Positions 24,210 to 31,920 of a stretch of DNA of 45,102 nt are shown one piece after another. How positions within the stretch are numbered: position 1 is the stretch's first letter; each line of letters starts with the position of its first letter. The stretch lies in NCBI GenBank assembly GCA_019234945.1, contig JAFAKX010000140.1, forward strand, positions 1 through 45,102. Reading direction: 5' to 3'. The notes under the pieces were generated by a model. It was not told the DNA's origin, searched no databases, and worked only from the letters and a program-made list of their open reading frames with translations. Made by a program: the position numbers and the translations under genes. The stretch comes from Silvibacterium sp. (GTDB lineage Bacteria > Acidobacteriota > Terriglobia > Terriglobales > Acidobacteriaceae).

Positions 24210-24866
24210 GTGAGACTCTCGACCTGGTTGTCATTTTTCCCGGCTTTAGTATTCATGGTCGCGTACGCCTGGGGGCAGGATGTTCACTACAACTATGACC
24301 GTGGCGCAAACTTTGGATCCTACAAAACCTACCGATGGGTCGATCTCCAGAGTGGTCCGCCCAAGGCCGACGCATCGACCGGTCTGCCGAATCCCCCGGC
24401 CGGTTTGCCGGAATTGCCGATTGGCCGACCGCCCGTGGGCAGCACTGTCTCAGATGATCAGTTGCTCGACCAGGACATCAAGCGTGCAGTCGATGAACAA
24501 CTTGCACAGAAAGGTCTCACCAAGGTCGACAAAAACGGGGACCTTCTGGTGGGTTACCAGGCTGCGGTCGATCAGGAAAAGAGCATCAACCTGTTTGGCT
24601 CGGGCTGGGGAGGAGGCCCGGGTGGCGGGGGCTGGGGAGGATGGGGAGGCGGCTTTTCGGATATGTCCGTGCAGGGCCAGACCTCTACCATTCAAGTCGG
24701 GACGCTGGTCGTGGGCATTTATGACCCCGCGAGAAAGCAGCTGATCTGGCGAGGAGATGCCACGAAGACCGTCGCCCCCAAGAAAGACCCCAATAAGAAT
24801 TACCAGACCCTGGAAAAGGCCATGGCCAAGCTATTCAAGAATTATCCGCCTCAGCCCGGTAAGTAG
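24210..24866 (+). CDS. DUF4136 domain exported protein
   Basis: The start is placed at GTG 24210, preceded by GAAAGGA and followed directly by a signal peptide (RLSTWLSFFPALVFMVAYAWG); the frame is open from 24168. The 218-residue product begins with the DUF4136 hallmark YDRGANFGSYKTYRW. It has a Pro-rich insertion, a helix (DQDIKRAVDEQLAQKGL), then GDLLVGYQAA and a Gly/Trp-rich loop (about 130-150). The typical end IYDPARKQLIWRGDATKTV with a C-terminal helix follows. DUF4136 proteins are envelope proteins of unknown function. It may share a transcript with the next small gene. Confidence 0.82.
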   Translation: MRLSTWLSFFPALVFMVAYAWGQDVHYNYDRGANFGSYKTYRWVDLQSGPPKADASTGLPNPPAGLPELPIGRPPVGSTVSDDQLLDQDIKRAVDEQLAQKGLTKVDKNGDLLVGYQAAVDQEKSINLFGSGWGGGPGGGGWGGWGGGFSDMSVQGQTSTIQVGTLVVGIYDPARKQLIWRGDATKTVAPKKDPNKNYQTLEKAMAKLFKNYPPQPGK

Positions 24867-24953
24867 GTGCGAGGTAACCAAAGAGCAGCTTCGCACCGCG
24901 CAAACCAGACCCGTTGGACAAAAGGCACGGCGGGTTTATCCCAAGGAGGAGCA

Positions 24954-25247
24954 ATGGAGTCGGATTTCTGGGGCGTATATCGAGATATTCGATCTGTCAT
25001 CCAAAGGCCGGACGATGCAGTCTACATTCTTCACACATCGATCGGAACAATTACGGTCCAAAGATTTGTGTGTCGAGCTGAAGCTGGTTATGTCTTCCTC
25101 CAGGGGATTGACGAGCACGGGAGGGATCGTATCGCGGGTTTTTCCGAGCAACAACTCTCCACATTCGCCTTCGAGATCCGGATGAAGTCAGCCGATAAAA
25201 ATGGGCACATCAGATTTAATCAGAATTTGGCTGAGAACCTTTCCTAG
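24954..25247 (+). CDS. Hypothetical protein (97 aa)
   Basis: AAGGAGGA ends 3 bases before the ATG at 24954, a near-perfect ribosome-binding site. The 97-residue product is soluble, with no signal peptide, and looks beta-rich (DAVYILHTSIGTITVQRFV, GYVFLQGIDEHGRDRIAGF) ending in a short charged tail. It follows DUF4136 by 87 bases on the same strand. I do not recognise the family. Confidence 0.6.
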   Translation: MESDFWGVYRDIRSVIQRPDDAVYILHTSIGTITVQRFVCRAEAGYVFLQGIDEHGRDRIAGFSEQQLSTFAFEIRMKSADKNGHIRFNQNLAENLS

Positions 25248-25595
25248 ACTCAGCGTCACGAGCCGCAGATCTTCTCTCGGCAACGGTTGAAAATGAGGGT
25301 GCGACGACTGGAGATATCGCTCTCGGGGCTGCAGGTTGGTACTGGGGCAACTGCCGTGGCGTGACGGTGGTCACTGCGCAAATGGGGGATCAGGAAGTAC
25401 CTTACATTGCGCCGTGCCGCCCATGTATCGGTGCGCTGCTTCGTCAGGCAAGATGCGCAGTTCAGGTGGCGGTCACTATGAAGCAATGACGTCTCATTCT
25501 TAATTGATAGGAATGACATGTCGGTCACATCTGGGCGATCCCAAATCGCGTGCTGAACCTGTTCGGTACGCCCACCTGGGTGAAAGGAGTTAGCC
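25248..25595. other. 348-bp leader region of the efflux operon
   Basis: No supported gene is seen. An open plus-strand frame without ATG covers part of it. The motif GGTCAC recurs at 25469, 25523 and within an inverted repeat GTGAC-GGTG-GTCAC (25361-25374). A GACATGTC palindrome lies at 25515-25522. These may be sites for a regulator of the pump, but no regulator gene is adjacent. The region ends with AAAGGAG before the adaptor ATG. Confidence 0.35.
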
Positions 25596-26744
25596 ATGAA
25601 GTTCTCCCAGCAAACCCGCCTCACCAGAATGCTGCAGGCATTGCTGTCCATAATTCCCGTCGCGGGATTCGTTGGATGTACCCGTAGCCAGGCAATTAAG
25701 TTGCCGGATACTGAGGTGCTTGTTGCGACTCCGGTTCAGCGAGACGTGCCTGTGCACAATGAGTGGGTCGCAACTACCGATGGCTACGTGAATGCCGAGA
25801 TTCGGCCCCAGGTGGCGGGATACATCATTCGTCAGGACTACAAGGAAGGTGCGGTCGTTTCCAAAGGCCAGGTTTTGTTCGAAATTGATCCGAGACCATT
25901 TCAGGCAGACCTTGACCACGCGAATGGCGAGCTTGCGCAGGCAGAAGCGCAGTTGGGGAAGAGCACGATCGATGTTGAACGCGATACGCCTTTGGCGGAA
26001 AAGAAGGCGGTTGCCAAGGAGAAGCTGGATAACGAGATCCAGGCAAGACTTGCTGCCCAGGCGGCAGTCGCATCGGGCAAGGCAGCGGTGGAAAGGGCAG
26101 AACTCAATCTCGGCTGGACCAAGGTCACCTCGCTTGTCGATGGGGTGGCCGGCATAGCGGAAGTCCAGATCGGAAATCTTGTGGGGCCCAATGTGCGCCT
26201 CACCTCCGTATCGCAGGTCGATCCTATCAAGGTCTACTTTCCCGTCAGCGAACAGCAGTATCTGCGGGCGAGGCACCTCAGCTCCAGCGGACAACCAATG
26301 GACCTGTTCGACAGCGCACCCGAGTTGATCCTTGCCGATGGCACGGTGTATCCGCACAAGGGCAGGATTCTGCTCACCGACCGGCAAGTTGACGCCGGCA
26401 CGGGCACCATTCGCCTCGTCGCGGCATTCCCTAATCCGGGCAATGTCCTGCGACCCGGCCAGTACGGGCGCGTACGAATCCAGACCAGCACCGCCAAGGG
26501 TGCGCTTTTGGTGCCGCAGAGTGCGGTTCAGGAACTTCAGGGAGGTTACCAGGTCGCAGTTCTGGGTACCGGCAACAAGGCTAGGATTCGGCCAGTAAAG
26601 GTGGGTGAGAAGGCAGGCACGATGTGGGTGATCGACGATGGCTTGAAGCTGGATGATCAAGTCATCGTCGAAGGAATCGGAAAGGTCAAGGACGGCACGG
26701 TCGTTGTTCCCAAACCGGCAGAAATTCAGGCGGGAGGACGCTGA
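25596..26744 (+). CDS. RND efflux periplasmic adaptor subunit (AcrA/MexE-like)
   Basis: The 382-residue protein has a lipoprotein-type signal (hydrophobic stretch ending VGFC-like AGFVGC). The barrel/lipoyl half follows (EIRPQVAGYIIRQDYKEGAVVSKGQVLFEIDPRPF), then the alpha-hairpin (about 100-170), the second lipoyl half (LGWTKVTSLVDGVAGIAEVQIGNLV) and the beta-barrel and membrane-proximal domains (VYPHKGRILLTDRQVDAGTGTIRLVAAFPN, LRPGQYGRVRI). It links the inner-membrane pump to the outer-membrane channel. The pump gene starts 3 bases after its stop. A ribosome-binding AAAGGAG precedes the start. Confidence 0.95.
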   Translation: MKFSQQTRLTRMLQALLSIIPVAGFVGCTRSQAIKLPDTEVLVATPVQRDVPVHNEWVATTDGYVNAEIRPQVAGYIIRQDYKEGAVVSKGQVLFEIDPRPFQADLDHANGELAQAEAQLGKSTIDVERDTPLAEKKAVAKEKLDNEIQARLAAQAAVASGKAAVERAELNLGWTKVTSLVDGVAGIAEVQIGNLVGPNVRLTSVSQVDPIKVYFPVSEQQYLRARHLSSSGQPMDLFDSAPELILADGTVYPHKGRILLTDRQVDAGTGTIRLVAAFPNPGNVLRPGQYGRVRIQTSTAKGALLVPQSAVQELQGGYQVAVLGTGNKARIRPVKVGEKAGTMWVIDDGLKLDDQVIVEGIGKVKDGTVVVPKPAEIQAGGR

Positions 26745-26747
26745 GCC

Positions 26748-29700
26748 ATGTCCAACTTTTTCATCAGGCGGCCCATCGTCGCCATGGTTATCTCGATCCT
26801 GATGGTGATCGTTGGCGCCATCACGATCACCTACCTTCCTGTAGCGCAGTTTCCGGACATCGCTCCACCCGAAATACGCGTATGGGCCCTTTACCCGGGC
26901 GCCGATGCCGAGACCATGGAGAAAGCAGTAGCCACGCCCATGGAGCAGCAGATCAACGGCGTGGACAACATGGATTACATGTACTCGCTGAATTCCACGA
27001 ACAACTCGAGTACAGCGCTGCTGGTCGATTTCGATCTCAAAACCGACCCCAACACGGACCTGCTCCTGACCCAGTCGCGCCAGCAACTGGCCATCGGCCA
27101 GCTTCCTTCCGATGTCAACCAGATTGGCATCGACGTGAAGAAGTCTTTGACATCACCGATGATGCTGATCGCTTTGTATTCGCCGAACGGTAGTCACGAT
27201 GCGAAGTGGCTGTCGAACTACGGCTACATCAATCTGAAGGAGGCGATCGCGCGCTCATACGGCGTAGGCCTGACCCAGATCTACGGCATAGGGGAGTACG
27301 CCATGCGTATCTGGGTAAAGCCCGATCGGCTGGCCAAGCTGGGTGTCACCGTCAGCGAAGTCGTCAATGCAGTGCAATCGCAGAATACCGTCAATCCTGC
27401 CGGTCAGGTTGCCGCGGAACCGAGCATAGCAGGTCAGCCCTTCACTTATGCGGTACGTGCCCAGGGCCGGCTTCAGACGCCGGAAGAGTTCGGCAACATT
27501 GTCGTCCGCGAAGGGGCCGACGGCGGCGTGGTGCGCGTGAGAGACGTCGCCACTGTCGATTTGGGGTCGCAAGACTATAACTGGATAGCTCGACTCAATG
27601 GTCAGCCTGCCGCGCTCCTTGCTGTCTATCAGTTGCCCGGTACCAACGCTGTGCAGGCGGCGAACGGCATCCGAAAGCTCATGACGAAAATGAAGGAAAG
27701 CTTCCCCGCCGACGTGGACTACGTTGTGACCCTGGACACGACGGATGCGGTGAGGGCAGGCATCGAGGAGATCATCCTTACTCTTTCGATCGCTTTTGTG
27801 CTGGTGATTCTGGTTGTTTACCTCTTCCTGCAAGACTGGCGGGCGACCGTTATCCCCATGCTGGCCGTGCCTGTCTCACTGGTGGGCACGTTCGTTCTCT
27901 TCCCGATCTTCGGCTTTTCGGTTAATACGCTTTCATTGTTCGGCCTGGTACTGGCCATCGGCCTGGTTGTAGACGACGCCATCGTGGTTGTCGAAGGCAT
28001 ACAGCGGCACATTGAAGAGGGCCTCGCTCCGCAGGATGCGGCTCGAAAGGCGATGGAAGAACTTACCGGCCCGGTGGTCGGCATTGCGCTGGTCCTCTCG
28101 GCAGTGTTTGTTCCCACGGTGTTCATTCCCGGTATCACCGGCCGGCTGTATCAGCAATTTGCATTGACCATCGCCATCTCGGTGATCGTATCTGCCTTCA
28201 ACGCGTTGACCTTGAGCCCGGCGCTGGGAGCGCTGTTGCTCCGGCCGAAGAAAGAGACTCATGGGCCGCTGGCGAAATTCTTCGACTGGTTCAACCACCG
28301 GTTCGAAGCAGGCACGCACTTCTACGTGCAAACATCGGGCGCGCTGATTCGCAAGAGTGTCTTCGCCATAGTGGCACTGGCCGGTTTTGCCGCTGGCTGT
28401 TTCTTCTTCATAAAGGCAGTGCCCACCAGCTTTCTGCCCGACGAAGACCAGGGATACATGTACATCCAAATGCAGCTGCCCGAAGCTTCTTCCATCCGGA
28501 GCACGTCGGAAGCAGCCCGAGTGGTGGAAGATGTCCTGAAGAACACCCCGGCGGTCAAGTACTGCAGCACCTCTATCGGATTCAGCCTCCTGAGCCTGAC
28601 CCGCACCAGCTACAGTGCATTCTTTTGGGTGACCCTGCAGCCGTGGGAAGACCGGAAAAAAATTGAGGAACAATATCAGGTAGTCAAAGCGAAGTTGAAC
28701 CTGAAGCTGCTCACTCTTCCGCAGGGAACCACTTTTGCCTTTTCTCCGCCGGCAATTCAGGGCGTAGGTACCTCGGGCGGATTTCAGTTTGTTCTGGAAG
28801 ACCGCTCCGGACGCGAGTCCGAATTCCTGGTGAACAACCTGAATAAGTTCCTGGACGCCGCTCGCAAGCGGCCTGAACTCGGCTTGGTGACCACCACCTA
28901 CATCCCCAGCACGCCGCAAAAATTCGTGGATGTGGACAAGGAGAAGGTTCTCAAGCAGGGCGTCAAAATCAGCGATGTTTATGCTACTCTCCATGCCTTC
29001 ATGGGCGGACAGTTCGTAAATTACTTCAACCAGTTCGGTCGCGCGTGGCAGGTTTATGTGGAGGCGGAAGCACCTTATCGAGCCAGCCTCGACAACATAG
29101 AGCAGTTCTATGTCCGCAATGACCGCGGGGAGATGGTGCCACTTTCCGCGCTGACCCGATTCGAGTCGCGGTATGGCCCGGAATTCAAAATGTGCTACAA
29201 CGAATATTCTTCAGCGCAGATTATCGGAAGTGCGGCGCCGGGATATAGCTCGGCGCAGGCCACGGCCGCTCTGGAAGACGTCTTCAAGCAGACCATGCCC
29301 CCTGGAATGGGTTTCGATTATATGGGCATGTCTCGACAGGAGCAGAAGGCGCGAGAGGGTGTCCCGGCCTCTGTTATCTTCGGGGTCTCATTCCTGTTCG
29401 TCTTTCTAATTCTGGCCGCCCTTTATGAAAGCTGGTCGTTGCCCTTTAGCGTATTGCTGAGCACGCCGGTGGCTGTGTTCGGCGCATTCGGGGTGCTGTG
29501 GTTGCGACGCACCATCCTCGGCATGATCTTCCCGGCGTTCATGGTGCAGATTGAAAACGATGTCTACTCGCAGATTGGGCTCGTGATGTTGATCGGTTTG
29601 TCGGCCAAGAACGCCATTCTGATCGTGGAATTCGCGAAGAGCGAGTATGACAGTGGCAAGCCCCTGGTAGATGCCGCGCTGGCAGGTGCAAGACTGAGGC

Positions 29701-29954
29701 TGCGGCCAATTCTGATGACATCTTTCGCATTCGTTCTCGGCTGTGTGCCGTTGTGGATTGCGACAGGAGCAGGTTCCGTCGGCCGCCAGATCCTGGGAAC
29801 GACCGTAATCGGGGGGATGCTGGCTTCGACCGGCATTGCCATCTTTATTATTCCGGCCTTGTATGTGCTGGTGGAGCGGGTAGCGAGTTTTGGTAAGCAC
29901 GGAGAGAAGAATGCTCCCGCTCTACCGCAACCTACTGCGGTGCAGGGAGACTGA
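26748..29954 (+). CDS. RND efflux pump, inner-membrane permease (AcrB/MexF, HAE1-type)
   Basis: The 1068-residue protein has the full HAE1 layout: twelve membrane helices and two large periplasmic loops. It starts with FFIRRPIVAMVISILMVIVGAI. The proton-relay pair is present as Asp409-Asp410 in LVVDDAIVVVEGI, and the partner Lys is in GLSAKNAILIVEFAKSEYDSG. It takes substrates from the periplasm or outer leaflet and drives them out using the proton gradient. Length is normal with no damage. It is the second gene of the operon; the channel gene begins 2 bases after its stop. Substrate range cannot be read from the sequence; HAE1 pumps usually export drugs, dyes or solvents. Confidence 0.97.
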   Translation: MSNFFIRRPIVAMVISILMVIVGAITITYLPVAQFPDIAPPEIRVWALYPGADAETMEKAVATPMEQQINGVDNMDYMYSLNSTNNSSTALLVDFDLKTDPNTDLLLTQSRQQLAIGQLPSDVNQIGIDVKKSLTSPMMLIALYSPNGSHDAKWLSNYGYINLKEAIARSYGVGLTQIYGIGEYAMRIWVKPDRLAKLGVTVSEVVNAVQSQNTVNPAGQVAAEPSIAGQPFTYAVRAQGRLQTPEEFGNIVVREGADGGVVRVRDVATVDLGSQDYNWIARLNGQPAALLAVYQLPGTNAVQAANGIRKLMTKMKESFPADVDYVVTLDTTDAVRAGIEEIILTLSIAFVLVILVVYLFLQDWRATVIPMLAVPVSLVGTFVLFPIFGFSVNTLSLFGLVLAIGLVVDDAIVVVEGIQRHIEEGLAPQDAARKAMEELTGPVVGIALVLSAVFVPTVFIPGITGRLYQQFALTIAISVIVSAFNALTLSPALGALLLRPKKETHGPLAKFFDWFNHRFEAGTHFYVQTSGALIRKSVFAIVALAGFAAGCFFFIKAVPTSFLPDEDQGYMYIQMQLPEASSIRSTSEAARVVEDVLKNTPAVKYCSTSIGFSLLSLTRTSYSAFFWVTLQPWEDRKKIEEQYQVVKAKLNLKLLTLPQGTTFAFSPPAIQGVGTSGGFQFVLEDRSGRESEFLVNNLNKFLDAARKRPELGLVTTTYIPSTPQKFVDVDKEKVLKQGVKISDVYATLHAFMGGQFVNYFNQFGRAWQVYVEAEAPYRASLDNIEQFYVRNDRGEMVPLSALTRFESRYGPEFKMCYNEYSSAQIIGSAAPGYSSAQATAALEDVFKQTMPPGMGFDYMGMSRQEQKAREGVPASVIFGVSFLFVFLILAALYESWSLPFSVLLSTPVAVFGAFGVLWLRRTILGMIFPAFMVQIENDVYSQIGLVMLIGLSAKNAILIVEFAKSEYDSGKPLVDAALAGARLRLRPILMTSFAFVLGCVPLWIATGAGSVGRQILGTTVIGGMLASTGIAIFIIPALYVLVERVASFGKHGEKNAPALPQPTAVQGD

Positions 29955-29955
29955 C

Positions 29956-31425
29956 ATGAAAAGGTTCGCAATCAGCATAATCCTCCTGTCACTGGCCACC
30001 GGTTGCACAGTCGGGCCCAACTACAAACGACCCACTGTAGATGTGCCCGGCGCCTATCGCGGTGCGCCACCTTCGACGGGCAACTCAGAACCTGCAGCTC
30101 AACCCGCTGAAGAAAAGAAAGAGAAGACAACGCCGCAAACAGCAGCTCAAGCCACACAAGCAGCGGCCGTCTCTTTTGCGGATGAGAAATGGTGGGACGT
30201 CTTCAAGGACAGGCAGTTGCAGGATCTTATCCGCACCGCGATTCAGAACAACTACGACGTGAACATCGCGGCGGCGCAGATCCTTAAAGCCCAGGCCCAA
30301 TTGGGCATCACGCGCGCCGATCAACTGCCTACGATTTCCGCCGGAGCCGCGGCACTCAATGTGCAACTTCCCCAAATCAAGTCAATAACCCCCACCACCG
30401 ACACCAGCGTCGACGCGGTGGGCGCCAATCTCAGTTGGCAGCTCGATTTCTGGGGGAAGTACCGCCGCGCAACGGAAGCGGCGCGGGCAAATCTGCTGGC
30501 GAAGCGCTGGGCACGGGAATACGTCATCTCTACGCTCGTGAGCGATGTGGCCGCATCGTATTTCCAACTTCGCGCCTACGACCTTCAGCTGGAAATCGCA
30601 CGCCGCACCTTGGCTTCACGCCAGGAATCCCTCCAGCTTACTCGAACACTGGCAGATGGTGGGGCCGCCACCATGCTCGACGTGCGGCAGGCGGAACAGC
30701 TGGTCTCCGAAGCAGCTGAAACCATCCCCAATCTGGAGCGGCTTATTGAGCAGCAGGAAAACTACATCAGTACGCTCGTGGGGAAAAACCCAGGCCCGAT
30801 CGTGCGCGGATTGCCGCTGACCGAACAGCCGCATTCGCCAGAGGTACCGGCGGGACTGCCGTCCGGCCTGCTGGAGAGACGGCCGGATATCCGCGAGGCG
30901 GAGGCGCAGCTGATGGCGGCCAACGCGGAGATCGGAGTGGCCAAAGCCGCGTACTACCCCGACATCTCTTTGACCGCAACCGCCGGATACGCAAGTTCAG
31001 CACTGACCAGCCTGTTTACGGGACCAGCAGGATTCTGGGCTTTTGGAGGTACGCTGGCACAGCCCATCTTTGCCGGTGGCAGGATCAAGTCGGGGGTCAG
31101 GTATACAGAGGCGCAGCAACAGGAATACTTGCTGACTTACCGCCGGACCATTCAGCAAGCGTTTCGCGGCGTATCGGACTCGCTGGTTGGATATCAAAAG
31201 AATCGAGAGTACCGGCAGCGTCAGGAAGAGTTGGTGGTCTCAGCTCAAGATGCGGCGCAGCTCTCCCAGGATCGATTTCGGGGCGGCGCCACCGGCTATC
31301 TGGAGGTTTTGACCAATGAGACAAATGCTTTTAACGCGCAACTAGGCCTGGCTCAGGCTCAGGCGAACGAGCTTCTAAGCTTGGTCGAAATCTATAGAAA
31401 TCTTGGCGGAGGTTGGGAGCTGTAG
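29956..31425 (+). CDS. RND efflux outer-membrane channel lipoprotein (OprM/NodT family)
   Basis: The ATG at 29956 is chosen because it begins a lipoprotein signal (MKRFAISIILLSLATGC, lipobox Cys about 17) followed by the family motif TVGPNYKRP; the frame is open upstream to 29890. The 489-residue product has two OEP repeats (helical hairpins around ALAAAQILKAQAQLGITRADQLP-like and EAEAQLMAANAEIGVAKAAYYPDISL segments) and the conserved LLERRPDIR and GGRIKSGV motifs. An extra Gln/Ala/Lys-rich insertion (about 45-75) follows the N terminus. It completes the tripartite pump. Confidence 0.95.
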   Translation: MKRFAISIILLSLATGCTVGPNYKRPTVDVPGAYRGAPPSTGNSEPAAQPAEEKKEKTTPQTAAQATQAAAVSFADEKWWDVFKDRQLQDLIRTAIQNNYDVNIAAAQILKAQAQLGITRADQLPTISAGAAALNVQLPQIKSITPTTDTSVDAVGANLSWQLDFWGKYRRATEAARANLLAKRWAREYVISTLVSDVAASYFQLRAYDLQLEIARRTLASRQESLQLTRTLADGGAATMLDVRQAEQLVSEAAETIPNLERLIEQQENYISTLVGKNPGPIVRGLPLTEQPHSPEVPAGLPSGLLERRPDIREAEAQLMAANAEIGVAKAAYYPDISLTATAGYASSALTSLFTGPAGFWAFGGTLAQPIFAGGRIKSGVRYTEAQQQEYLLTYRRTIQQAFRGVSDSLVGYQKNREYRQRQEELVVSAQDAAQLSQDRFRGGATGYLEVLTNETNAFNAQLGLAQAQANELLSLVEIYRNLGGGWEL

Positions 31426-31464
31426 CTGCATGTCGTTCTTACCAGCTCGGCTGCTTCTGGCGGC

Positions 31465-31600
31465 TTGGGGTGTCTGGTATTCGTTAGCGAGAACCTTGTT
31501 GGAGAGGATTGTTAAGCGCGTAGTGAATTTTGTGCTGCTTTCTTTTTCGGCGCAGAGGACAAGCACCACGAGTGGGTTCTCCGCTAGCTTCATCCAGTGC
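31465..31600 (-). pseudogene. Remnant of a YhcG/DUF1016-type PDDEXK nuclease gene
   Basis: On the minus strand a short frame reads MKLAENPLVVLVLCAEKES and, after a disturbed stretch, NKVLANEYQT. This pairing matches the C-terminal part of YhcG/DUF1016 proteins (ENPxxGLILCxEK ... LPNKVLAAEYRT). A HYAL block expected in between appears in another reading frame (CAC-TAC-GCG-CTT), so at least one frameshift is present. The rest of the gene is absent. The gene is dead, and the call is by eye. Confidence 0.42.
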
Positions 31601-31920
31601 TCACGATACACGCTGCTGGGCAGCACACGAATCGTTGCCACGCTTGCAGGTGGTTTCTCTCCTCTGTGAGGGAGGCGCTAATTTGGCTGCCGTTCATGAG
31701 ATCAATTATTTCCTCAAGGCACGGGCTGGAGATTGTCATGAACTTCTAGGAGGTTCGATGCCACTCCTCCGGCATTTGCCAAAATTTCTGACTGACATCT
31801 TTAAGCACGAGCCGTGACGTGAATACTCTCAGGCTTTTAGACCCAGCGCCTTATCGCAGGAATACTTCGAGCTGCTAATGGCCTCCCACGTGCAATTACA
31901 CGTTCCAGAGAGAAGGGGCG
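31601..31920. other. Leader region of the receptor/lipid operon
   Basis: No supported gene. A 19-codon frame (31758-31817, MPLLRHLPKF...) has AGGAGG upstream and might be a leader peptide. A sigma-54-like promoter motif lies at 31879-31894. GAAGGGG precedes the receptor ATG at 31921. Confidence 0.35.
31879..31894 (+). promoter_or_regulatory. Sigma-54-like -24/-12 promoter motif
   Basis: TGGCCT-CCCAC-GTGCA matches the TGGCAC-N5-TTGCA consensus at 8 of 11 positions, with GG and GC exactly 10 bases apart (31880-31881 and 31892-31893). Transcription would begin near 31905, leaving a short leader before the ATG at 31921. Such matches also occur by chance. Confidence 0.3.

Noticed and set aside
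25256-25494. Open plus-strand frame ahead of the efflux operon as a gene
   Set aside because: No ATG or GTG with ribosome-binding site in the right place and no recognisable sequence features.
25590-27086. A 498-codon minus-strand frame across adaptor and pump genes
   Set aside because: It spans two well-supported genes in the other direction and has no ribosome-binding site or recognisable domain.
27933-28994. A 353-codon minus-strand frame within the RND pump gene
   Set aside because: The opposite strand encodes the pump with all conserved motifs; the long antisense frame follows from codon bias.
31758-31817. 19-codon leader peptide (MPLLRHLPKF...) as a real gene
   Set aside because: It has a good ribosome-binding site, but it lies upstream of the likely promoter and has no other support.
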